Source: M55B154 sp964486725 (lineage in GTDB: Bacteria; Spirochaetota; UBA4802; UB4802). From it: 7,731 nucleotides of DNA. This document shows positions 1 through 6,654 of this stretch, one piece after another. A model generated the notes under the pieces. It saw nothing but the letters and a program-made list of their open reading frames with translations, searched no databases and was not told where the DNA came from. Made by a program: the position numbers and the translations under genes. The DNA lies in the NCBI GenBank assembly GCA_964486725.1, contig CAZAOK010000136.1:1-7731 (forward strand). The letters run 5' to 3'. Each line of letters opens with the position of its first letter. Position 1 is the first letter of the stretch.

Positions 1-201
1 ATTATTCATTTTAGAATAATATTGAATATTCAGCATGACAGCTGAGTAATTACAAAAAATTATAATAAAATACAAGGTGAACTATGCAACAATTTTTTTT
101 ACCGCATGGGTTTATTGGTTGCCCCGGCAACATGAAAGACCGATATTTATAATGAATGTATATGTATATTACAGAGTAATGAGTACAGCAGGAGTATTGC
201 T
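1..201. other. AT-rich upstream region of the first gene
   Basis: This stretch holds no convincing long gene. Two perfect TATAAT hexamers (61-66 and 148-153) could be -10 elements on the + strand, but neither has a good -35 at 16-18 bp. A weak pair TTGAAT (22-27) and AGTAAT (45-50) has a 17-bp spacer. An inverted repeat GTTGC-CCCG-GCAAC lies at 118-131. It is not followed by a T tract, so I do not call it a terminator. A 22-codon reading frame at 84-152 is listed separately. Confidence 0.5.
84..152 (+). CDS. possible 22-residue small ORF
   Basis: ATG at 84 opens a 22-codon frame (begins MQQFFLPHGF, ends NMKDRYL) closed by TAA at 150-152. An AAGGTGA sequence at 74-80 puts AGG six bases before the ATG, a workable ribosome binding site. 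The frame contains the 118-131 inverted repeat and lies 49 bp ahead of the exported-protein gene, so it could be a leader peptide. Equally it may be chance: it is short, matches nothing I know, and codon statistics mean little at this length. Confidence 0.15.
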   Translation: MQQFFLPHGFIGCPGNMKDRYL

Positions 202-831
202 ATGAAGAAAACATGCGTACTGGTGGTGATTACTTGCTTTATGGTGACCTTTATGGTAACTACAAAAGCACAGAATAACAGTAACGAGACCACGGACACG
301 AAAGCGGGAAACGTTTCGCTGCCGAATGGATATGGTGACCTTTCATGGGGCAGTTACTTTTCCGACGCGAGGGACAAGATCAAAGGCACCATTATGCATC
401 ATGATGAAAATAATCGCATCGTAACCCGGGAAGGCGAAATCAAGTATATATATGGATATTTTTATCCTGACCCGGAGGTGGTATCCGGTAAAACTGAAAG
501 TGATGATACGGAAAAAACGGAAAAGGAAACCCCCGCAAGGCTTTATTATGTGATGATTCGATTTCCATATGTGTTCATGGAAGACGTTAAGAAAAAGATG
601 GTGGACAAGTATGGCCAGCCGCAGGGTGAATCAATGCGTGATAACCAGGGGGCATATATATGGGAATCAGACCAGACCACCGTGATCATGTGGGTGGACA
701 GCTATAATGACCGGCCCTATTGCAGAAAGATAACCTATATGAGCAAGGTGATAGCCCGGGATATTAACGAATATCGAAAAGTTCTTTTTACCAGTAAAGA
801 ACGTGAGATTCTTAGAAAGCTTTCACCATAA
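202..831 (+). CDS. exported protein of unknown function, 209 aa
   Basis: I do not recognise a named family. Residues 1-23 are a classical Sec signal peptide: MKK, a long hydrophobic core, and a likely cut after TTKA (before Q24). Cys12 lies inside the hydrophobic core, so a lipoprotein is unlikely. Residues 24-43 are polar and flexible. The rest looks globular, with a YGDLSWG motif (about 44-50), an aromatic IYGYFY segment, an acidic/lysine linker (about 98-111), then KYGQPQGES and a beta-rich tail with regularly spaced Tyr and Trp. The WG-then-KYGxP order recurs in many small periplasmic proteins of unknown role. The start is supported by AGGAG at 190-194, seven bases before ATG. The stop lies 6 bp from the stop of the convergent fibre-like gene. 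I expect periplasmic or outer-surface location; the function is unknown. Confidence 0.8.
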   Translation: MKKTCVLVVITCFMVTFMVTTKAQNNSNETTDTKAGNVSLPNGYGDLSWGSYFSDARDKIKGTIMHHDENNRIVTREGEIKYIYGYFYPDPEVVSGKTESDDTEKTEKETPARLYYVMIRFPYVFMEDVKKKMVDKYGQPQGESMRDNQGAYIWESDQTTVIMWVDSYNDRPYCRKITYMSKVIARDINEYRKVLFTSKEREILRKLSP

Positions 832-837
832 ACCTGC

Positions 838-3800
838 CTACTTGTGACTTATAAAAACAGGGATCAGGCCGATGCCGTCTTCAAGAGAATCAAGGGCCTT
901 CCCTATAACGGTTCCGATTTTTTCAAATGAATCGATGACGCCTGCCATGCCGCATCCTGGTGTACTGGAGGTGACAATAAGGTCTCCGGGGCGCACCGGC
1001 TTTTGCCGGGCGTCCACCTTGCAGAATACTTTTCCGGTAATTGCCAGGGGATATACTGCCTGCTCTTGTTGAGTATTGTCGATGCTCATAACCGGGTTTC
1101 CGGCAACAACCCCTATAACTGCTCTGTTGTAAGGTGTGCGGGCCCTGGTTAATACAGAATTACCTTCTTCGCTGATGACGAGAAGGTCACCGGGTGAAAT
1201 ATATTCAACATCATCCACAACGAAGTTTTCTACTATGTTGGCCGGAAATTCATATTCATCTTTAGACGATTTCAAGTGTATTGTCCCTGAAAACTCGGAT
1301 GCACCGTGTACTTTCAGGGCTTTCCCGTCTCCAATAAGGTTGAATGTATCATCGTATTCGTTGATATCACCATAGCCATCTACTACAAGGGAATAGTCAT
1401 GTTCGCTTGAGAACACGCCGCCCGCACCAAATCTGGATGTACCGATTATACCACAACCTCTTGGGGAACCGTTTTCAACTCCCTGAGACTGCCCTCTAAT
1501 GCCGGCGAATCTGCCGTGTCCTATAATACCGTAGCATTTACCCACTGTCTTCTCTGGGGACAGGGAAATACCAATGACACCAGCACCACCACTGTCGCTG
1601 CTTGTGTTTTTTGCCCAGACAGGGGCACTGTCTTCAGAAGGGGGGACAATTCCACTCATTGGCACGGCACTGTCGCTGGTAATAGCCAGTGTGCCGGTAT
1701 GTGAATTATGCGCATGATCCCGTGCCGCATAGTCATGGGTATGTGGAAGGGGATCGCGCTGGTCATGTAACCGTATGTCATCTGATTGAACTGCCAGACC
1801 CCTGGCCTTCTGGCCGTTTTCTGCAAGCTGGACAATCCCGGGCGAGGCAATGGTTGCATTTTTTAATCGCCTGTCGTTTCCCTGAACCGCCACGCCGGGG
1901 GCGTCTTCCCCGTCTTCGGCCAGTTCAGTGATACCTTTGGTTATGGTGGTTGCGTCTTTTAGCCGCCTGTCATTACCCTGGACAGCAACCCCTTCTTCAT
2001 CTTCCCCGTCTTCAGCCAGTTCGACGATACCGGGATAGGTAGTGGTGGCCTGCCGCAGTCGTTTGTCATTGCCCTGAACTGCTGCCATAGGAGACGTGTC
2101 ACCATCGTGAGCGAATCTGAGAATACCTTTTGACTGTTCAGTTGCATCCTTCAGTCTTTTGTCGTTTCCCTGAACCGCCACGCCGGGGGCGTCTTCCCCG
2201 TCTTCGGCCAGTTCAGTGATACCTTTGGTTGTGGTGGTTGCGTCTTTTAGCCGCCTGTCATTACCCTGGACAGCAACCCCTTCTTCATCTTCCCCGTCCT
2301 CAGCCAGTTCGACGATACCGGGATAGGTAGTGGTGGCCTGTCGCAGTCGCCTGTCATTGCCCTGAACCGCTGCTAAAGGGCTGTCTTCCCCATCGGTTGC
2401 AAAACGCATGATCCCGGTTGATTGTTCAGAGGCATCTTTAAGTCTTCTGTCACTACCCTGAACCGCTGCTAAAGGGCTGTCTTCCCCATCGGCAGCGAAT
2501 CGCAAGATACCCGTTTCGCTTTCGGTAGCATCTTTCAACCGTCTGTCGTTTCCCTGAACGGCTACACCCGGAGCGTTCTCTCCGTTATCCGCCAGTTCAA
2601 CGATACCCTTTGTTGTGGTAGTAGCATCCTTCAGCCTTTTGTCGTTTCCCTGAACCGCCACACCGGGGGCGTCTTCCCCGTCTTCGGCCAGTTCAGTGAT
2701 ACCTTTGGTTATGGTGGTTGCGTCTTTTAGCCGCCTGTCATTACCCTGGACAGCAATCCCTTCTTCATCTTCCCCGTCTTCAGCCAGTTCGACGATACCG
2801 GGATAGGTAGTGGTGGCCTGCCGCAGTCGTTTGTCATTGCCCTGAACAGCACTGCCCTGGGACTGTTCCCCGTTATCTGCAAGTCTTACGATTCCCGGTG
2901 AGATGCTGGTAGCGTATTGAAGACGGGAATCGTTACCCCTGACAACTCCCTGCTCTGAATCAAGGCCGTCCGGGCATATTTTCACAATGCCGAAACCAGA
3001 TTCGGTAGCTTCCATCAACCTGGAATCGCTTCCCCGCACAACCGCGTCATGAGTGTTCTCCCTGTCATACGCAAGGCGCACAATGCCGTGTTTGATCTCT
3101 GTTGCCGGTTTCAGCCTGGAGTCAGATGACTGGGCGACTAGTCCTTCTCTTGCCATTCCGTCCTCGGCAAGCTGTACAATACCTTTAAATATTGTGGTGG
3201 CGTCCCTGAGACGCCTGTCACTGCCCTGTACCACGCACCCATGTGTGTCTTCGCCATCTTTTGCCAGACGTACAATACCGGCCTGAAAAATTGACGCGTT
3301 TGGAGTTATATCACCAATTGTATGTGTGTGAGCGTTCTCTGTGGACGCGGAAAAAATGCCAATACCGGCTATGCGGGCACCAAATGTTTCTTTCCCAAGG
3401 CTGGTTGTATTTAGCTCAAGCCGAATATAACGGGCGTTGGCAATTCCGGTATTCCAGGCATAGGTGGTTGCCGGCTCTGAACGGAACCGCTTTTCTTCTA
3501 TAACAGGTGTCCAGATATTGTTGTCAGCACTTATTTCAATTGAAAATTGTTCAGGAAAACCATTTATATCCCCTGAAGGGGTTAGAAGACTGATATAATT
3601 AAGAGAAAACACATATCCGAGGTCGATATCAATTGATTGGCGTGAAGTGGATGACGTGGTTTCTGATTCCCAGTAACTATCTGGATTATCATCAAGCATC
3701 ATGTTGACTTCATGTTCGTAGGATGAGGTACTGCTGGCGGAAAAAGAATGCGCTCCCGCAATACCACACCTGAACTGTCCCAGTTCAGAAAAATAACGGG

Positions 3801-4200
3801 TACCTACCTTGATAGGACGGGTGATAAACATTCGAATAAAACGTGTATGTATAAGCCCTGTCTGAAGTCGGTACAGCTCTTCTTCTTCGAAGTAGAACTT
3901 TGATTCAGTACATAAAATCTGCCAGAATGTCCCGTCACTACTGTATTCAATACGGAAATCAGTTGGGAATGTGGTTTTCCCGTTTGCGGATGGGTAAATC
4001 TCAACATAATTAACGGCCTGTAGTTCCTGGAGGTCAAGGGTTACGTGTTCAGGTATAATTGAGTTATTCTTACCTGATGACCAGAAAGAATCATTATCTT
4101 CAAGGAGTTGTTCCGGGCCGTGTGAATCATCCAGCTGGCTTGTGCATCCCGCAATTGTGGCGGGATAAAAATATTTCCGTATGACATTTATCCTGTGCAT
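838..4200 (-). CDS. tail-fibre-like mosaic protein with discoidin domains and 16 tandem repeats, 1120 aa
   Basis: This is a long adhesin or receptor-binding fibre by architecture. Residues about 10-146 and 150-284 are two F5/8-type-C-like domains (DDNPDSYWES, IDIDLGYVFSL, FSIEISADNNIW, ARYIRLEL), folds that usually bind glycans or lipids. Then comes a His-x-His motif (H291/H293, followed by GDIT), 16 tandem 32-residue repeats (304-815, consensus like GIVELAEDGED...VAVQGNDRRLKDAT), a second His cluster (H820/H822, H829/H831, H834), a Gly-rich stretch (about 870-930) and a C-terminal domain (about 985-1120; SPGDLLVI, ITGKVFCKVDA, PVRPGDLIVTSSTPG, GTVIGKALDS). Repeats ending in GNDxRL and HTH motifs are typical of phage tail fibres. 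No Sec signal or membrane segment is seen. GGAG lies 6 bases before the ATG. It stands alone: no tail or injection genes are in view. A bacterial surface protein or a receptor-binding part of a distant tailocin are both possible. Confidence 0.85.
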   Translation of the reverse strand: MHRINVIRKYFYPATIAGCTSQLDDSHGPEQLLEDNDSFWSSGKNNSIIPEHVTLDLQELQAVNYVEIYPSANGKTTFPTDFRIEYSSDGTFWQILCTESKFYFEEEELYRLQTGLIHTRFIRMFITRPIKVGTRYFSELGQFRCGIAGAHSFSASSTSSYEHEVNMMLDDNPDSYWESETTSSTSRQSIDIDLGYVFSLNYISLLTPSGDINGFPEQFSIEISADNNIWTPVIEEKRFRSEPATTYAWNTGIANARYIRLELNTTSLGKETFGARIAGIGIFSASTENAHTHTIGDITPNASIFQAGIVRLAKDGEDTHGCVVQGSDRRLRDATTIFKGIVQLAEDGMAREGLVAQSSDSRLKPATEIKHGIVRLAYDRENTHDAVVRGSDSRLMEATESGFGIVKICPDGLDSEQGVVRGNDSRLQYATSISPGIVRLADNGEQSQGSAVQGNDKRLRQATTTYPGIVELAEDGEDEEGIAVQGNDRRLKDATTITKGITELAEDGEDAPGVAVQGNDKRLKDATTTTKGIVELADNGENAPGVAVQGNDRRLKDATESETGILRFAADGEDSPLAAVQGSDRRLKDASEQSTGIMRFATDGEDSPLAAVQGNDRRLRQATTTYPGIVELAEDGEDEEGVAVQGNDRRLKDATTTTKGITELAEDGEDAPGVAVQGNDKRLKDATEQSKGILRFAHDGDTSPMAAVQGNDKRLRQATTTYPGIVELAEDGEDEEGVAVQGNDRRLKDATTITKGITELAEDGEDAPGVAVQGNDRRLKNATIASPGIVQLAENGQKARGLAVQSDDIRLHDQRDPLPHTHDYAARDHAHNSHTGTLAITSDSAVPMSGIVPPSEDSAPVWAKNTSSDSGGAGVIGISLSPEKTVGKCYGIIGHGRFAGIRGQSQGVENGSPRGCGIIGTSRFGAGGVFSSEHDYSLVVDGYGDINEYDDTFNLIGDGKALKVHGASEFSGTIHLKSSKDEYEFPANIVENFVVDDVEYISPGDLLVISEEGNSVLTRARTPYNRAVIGVVAGNPVMSIDNTQQEQAVYPLAITGKVFCKVDARQKPVRPGDLIVTSSTPGCGMAGVIDSFEKIGTVIGKALDSLEDGIGLIPVFISHK
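1696..1755 (-). other. His-x-His cluster after the repeat array
   Basis: Residues 816-835 of the fibre-like protein carry H820-T-H822, H829-A-H831 and H834 within 15 residues. In T4 long tail fibre gp37, HxH motifs from three chains coordinate iron along the fibre axis. By analogy this segment may be a trimeric metal-binding stalk; that role is inference. A matching H291-T-H293 lies on the other side of the repeat array (3322-3330). Confidence 0.55.
1873..2079 (-). repeat. near-identical ~207-bp block, copy A (units 14-15)
   Basis: This block encodes the pair of units beginning TTYPGIVELA and TITKGITELA. It is repeated at 2161-2367 and 2641-2847. By eye I count two base differences from the 2641 copy and five from the 2161 copy over 207 bp. 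The spacings are 288 and 480 bp, exactly three and five repeat units. Confidence 0.85.
2161..2367 (-). repeat. near-identical ~207-bp block, copy B (units 11-12)
   Basis: Same block as at 1873-2079, offset by 288 bp (three units), with about five base differences. The flanking units differ between copies, so a multi-unit segment was copied rather than a single repeat. Confidence 0.85.
2641..2847 (-). repeat. near-identical ~207-bp block, copy C (units 6-7)
   Basis: Same block as at 2161-2367, offset by 480 bp (five units). It differs from the copy at 1873 by only about two bases, although that copy is the more distant of the two (768 bp). This suggests recent gene conversion or duplication inside the array. 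Confidence 0.85.
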
Positions 4201-4552
4201 TCATATCTCCATATCTTGAAGAATTATTATGACTTGATTACAGCTTTTCAAATACCTGATTGTCAATTGTTTTATTATACCCGTGAGTTGATTAAATTAT
4301 GACAAAATAATAACAGCATAGTTTCAATGAATAATGTATTTTATGTATTTTGCGTTTACTTTGTGAATATTTTTTTTAATATGATTCCTTGTCCAGCTGT
4401 GTTCCCGTGGTGAAAATGATTAAATATGACAGTTTATACAAATAGTTCTTTATTTTTTGACGCGTACACTGGTAGCATGGACGGGTCTCTGGCTAAATAA
4501 AAAAAGCGGAAAACATTGGTGGGATTAATTTCCATCTGGCAGGTTTTACTAT
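4201..4552. other. divergent intergenic region, 352 bp
   Basis: This AT-rich spacer separates the fibre-like gene (minus) from the + strand operon. It holds a good minus-strand promoter near 4237-4266 (listed separately). For the + strand I see a TTGACG at 4457-4462, but no acceptable -10 at 16-18 bp, so the promoter of the downstream gene is not resolved. No tRNA, no long inverted repeat and no additional gene with a ribosome binding site is visible. Confidence 0.6.
4237..4266 (-). promoter_or_regulatory. sigma70-like promoter for the fibre-like gene
   Basis: On the minus strand TTGACA (4261-4266) and TGTAAT (4237-4242) are separated by 18 bp. That is a perfect -35 and a five-of-six -10. 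Transcription would begin near 4230, giving a leader of about 30 nt that contains the GGAG ribosome binding site (4207-4210). Confidence 0.6.
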
Positions 4553-5530
4553 ATGAATGTACTTGAAGAGAAAACACCAAAAGGGTATATTGTAAAAATA
4601 TTCCTTGATAATGACAGGTACCTTATTTTTGACAGAAAGGGGGCGTCTGTATTCAAGGATGGGAAAAAATCAAAACCATTTCATCCCGTGTTAAAGGTTC
4701 TTTTCCTGGGACCCCATTTTAAAGTACGAAATAATTATAATCAGGACATGTCACTGGTGAAAGTAAGCAAAGACAGTCTTGTACTTCCTTACCAGGATGA
4801 TCGGGAAAGCAGGAGAAAATATATCTTCATTAACACAGATTCCATAATTGATATGGTGCCTGTAAAAATTATTCATTACAGTAACCTTGGACAGCTGGTA
4901 AAAGAGATAAAGGGAAAGGAAGAGCAGCCCGGCTATATCATAGTTGATCAAAGTATATCAAAAAATGATATAATAGTTATTAAAAACAAGTGCCCTGATT
5001 CTATTGTACTGCTTGCCTCTGAAGCAAGACCTGCCGATGTTACAGAGGATAGTGCAGAAGGTGTGGAAGCTGAAAAAAATACTAACAAAGAAACAGACGT
5101 GGATGATGTTGATCTGAATATGCTTTCGCAGAACCCGGTTTTTTTGGCCAGGGTACATTTGCGAAAGATGCATCTTTCACGGGTTAAGCAGTTGATGCTT
5201 GATTTTGATCTCCAGCCGGTTGATATTGAATACATCATAAGCTTTTTACAAACAATGCTGGAAAACGCTGAAAATTCAGAAGATATAAAGAAGTACAGTA
5301 GCAAACTCGAGGAATTAAAAGTATCCTTCCAATTTTATTTTTACCTTCTGCAACGGGATGATGAGAAAATACGGGAAATGATAGAGGGACTTGATCAAAA
5401 GAACCAGCTTCCATCATATTTCACACTTGTATCCAAGGTGAAACTTATCTTTCCGGGAAATGAAGACCAGCTTCGTTTTACTGAATACGAAAATATGCTA
5501 TGGGAAAAGAGCGAACAATTATCCGGGTAG
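4553..5530 (+). CDS. hypothetical cytoplasmic protein, 325 aa
   Basis: I do not recognise a family. There is no signal peptide or membrane segment, so it is probably cytoplasmic. Residues 1-100 are beta-rich with many Lys and aromatic residues. Residues about 104-156 alternate strand and helix (VKIIHYS, YIIVDQS, SIVLLAS) in a way that recalls a response-regulator receiver: D132 in IIVDQ sits where the phosphoacceptor would be, but the paired acidic residues after the first strand are missing. If related, it is degenerate. Residues 159-187 are an acidic, Ser/Thr-rich linker. Residues 190-325 are helical and charged. The ATG at 4553 has a modest GGCAGG (4538-4543) nine bases upstream. The stop is 19 bp ahead of the exported phospholipase-D-like gene, so the two are probably cotranscribed. 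The receiver idea is inference only. Confidence 0.75.
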   Translation: MNVLEEKTPKGYIVKIFLDNDRYLIFDRKGASVFKDGKKSKPFHPVLKVLFLGPHFKVRNNYNQDMSLVKVSKDSLVLPYQDDRESRRKYIFINTDSIIDMVPVKIIHYSNLGQLVKEIKGKEEQPGYIIVDQSISKNDIIVIKNKCPDSIVLLASEARPADVTEDSAEGVEAEKNTNKETDVDDVDLNMLSQNPVFLARVHLRKMHLSRVKQLMLDFDLQPVDIEYIISFLQTMLENAENSEDIKKYSSKLEELKVSFQFYFYLLQRDDEKIREMIEGLDQKNQLPSYFTLVSKVKLIFPGNEDQLRFTEYENMLWEKSEQLSG

Positions 5531-5549
5531 CGGTAGGCAGGTACTGATA

Positions 5550-6563
5550 ATGAAAAAATTGCTGCAGATTACGATTATCATTGTCTTTATGTCCGGCGTT
5601 ATTATGGCTGATGAGTCATTCTGGTCGGTATATTTTACGACACCATATTCAGGACATAAAAATATCTCTGCCGGTCACCCGCGCACCGCGTTGATCGAAT
5701 TGATAGGCAGTGCACAGGAAGAGGTGCTGGGCGCGTTCTATGACTTGACGTCCCATGATGTTGTCTCTGCGCTCATTCAGGCGCATAAGCGGGGGGTGCA
5801 GGTAAAACTTGTGATAGAAAGTGATAATACAGGGGAAGAAACGATTTCGAAACTTGTATCATGCGGTATACCGGTAGTCGGTGACCAGCGAAGCGGCCTG
5901 ATGCATAACAAGTTCATTATCATTGATAAAAAATTGGTATGGACTGGTTCGTATAATCTTACTCATAATGGTGCATTCAGAAATAATAATAATGCTATCG
6001 TTATTAATTCCAGCGACCTGGCTGATGTTTTCCACTCGGAATTTATTGAAATGTTTAAATACAGGATCTTTGGAAACAGAAAAGAGTTTATTCCTTTCCC
6101 TGTATTCTCCAAAAAGTACTATGTGAAGATTTTGGATACTAATATTAACGCGTATTTTTCCCCTGAAGATGATATAGAACGGATTATTTGTAAAAGGTTG
6201 AGGAAGGCAAAAAAATCCATTCATTTTATGGCTTTTTCTTTTACAAGCGATGCTATTGGTGAAGAAATGATCAGGGCTCACAAGAGGGGCGTAACAGTAA
6301 GTGGAATATTTGAAAAGAGAGGTTCAGGATCAAAATATTCTGAATATGTTAAGATGAAACTTGAGGGAATTCCGGTTATTGTGGATAAAAATCCCTACAG
6401 TATGCATCACAAGGTTATAATAATTGATGGTTGCAGGGTAATTACGGGTTCTTACAATTACTCGAAAAACGCAAGCAAGAGAAATGATGAAAATATTCTC
6501 ATAGTTGATAACAAAAATATTGCTGACAAGTATATGTCTGAATTCAGGGTGCTATACAGGTAG
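5550..6563 (+). CDS. exported phospholipase-D-superfamily protein, 337 aa
   Basis: Two complete HKD motifs identify the superfamily: H119-x-K121-x4-D126 followed by G133-S134-x-N136, and H286-x-K288-x4-D293 followed by G300-S301-x-N303. The halves are an internal duplication (both contain AHKRGV), as in monomeric bacterial members that pair the two motifs in one active site. Such enzymes hydrolyse or transfer phosphodiester bonds, using the His as nucleophile; substrates range from phospholipids to DNA. Substrate cannot be read from the sequence. Residues 1-20 are a Sec signal peptide (likely cut after VIMA, before D21), so it acts in the periplasm or outside. The frame extends upstream to an ATG at 5460 inside the preceding gene, but I choose 5550: it has AGGCAGG (5535-5541) eight bases before it and opens directly with the signal peptide. 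Likely cotranscribed with the gene ending at 5530. Confidence 0.88.
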   Translation: MKKLLQITIIIVFMSGVIMADESFWSVYFTTPYSGHKNISAGHPRTALIELIGSAQEEVLGAFYDLTSHDVVSALIQAHKRGVQVKLVIESDNTGEETISKLVSCGIPVVGDQRSGLMHNKFIIIDKKLVWTGSYNLTHNGAFRNNNNAIVINSSDLADVFHSEFIEMFKYRIFGNRKEFIPFPVFSKKYYVKILDTNINAYFSPEDDIERIICKRLRKAKKSIHFMAFSFTSDAIGEEMIRAHKRGVTVSGIFEKRGSGSKYSEYVKMKLEGIPVIVDKNPYSMHHKVIIIDGCRVITGSYNYSKNASKRNDENILIVDNKNIADKYMSEFRVLYR

Positions 6564-6654
6564 AAAAAGTTCTTTACTGATATATATACTTTTACTACAT
6601 TTTGTAATAGAACAAATTATTAAATGAAATAATATTTCAGCATAGAGTAATAAA

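Larger units (their letters stand above)
1756..3291 (-). repeat. 16 tandem 96-bp (32-aa) coding repeats
   Basis: Sixteen consecutive 32-residue units run from residue 304 to 815 without a spacer or frame slip. Nearly invariant positions are Gly5, Ile6, Asp12 (mostly), the (G/S)xD core around positions 23-25, Arg27-Leu28, and a closing Ala-Thr. Outer units (1-5 and 16) are diverged. Central units (6-15) are much more alike, as expected if the array grew by internal unequal exchange. The unit resembles phage tail-fibre repeats of the type TTxKGIVxLA...; I infer a trimeric beta-rich shaft. Confidence 0.9.

Noticed and set aside
118..131. Inverted repeat GTTGC-CCCG-GCAAC as an intrinsic terminator
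   Set aside because: No T tract follows it on either strand; the T run at 92-99 lies before the hairpin on the + strand.
1756..3291. Repeat array as a CRISPR or non-coding satellite
   Set aside because: Units are 96 bp, contiguous, keep one open frame and vary mostly at the protein-tolerant positions, so it is a coding repeat.
872..3503. Several + strand reading frames of 60-90 codons within the fibre-like gene, and minus-strand ones such as 1656-1859 and 1959-2147
   Set aside because: They lie opposite or out of frame to a strong 1120-codon gene with clear domain structure, lack good ribosome binding sites, and arise from its repeats.
4948..5304. 118-codon minus-strand frame opposite the 4553-5530 gene
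   Set aside because: Composition is Ser/Phe-rich as in an antisense shadow, with no recognisable motif; the + strand gene has better spacing and context.
5460..5549. Upstream ATG at 5460 as the start of the phospholipase-D-like gene
   Set aside because: It overlaps the preceding gene by 71 bp and would place 30 extra residues before a clear signal peptide; the ATG at 5550 has a better ribosome binding site.
5859..6281. 140-codon minus-strand frame opposite the phospholipase-D-like gene
   Set aside because: It overlaps the region between and around the HKD motifs, which are certain, and shows no motif of its own.
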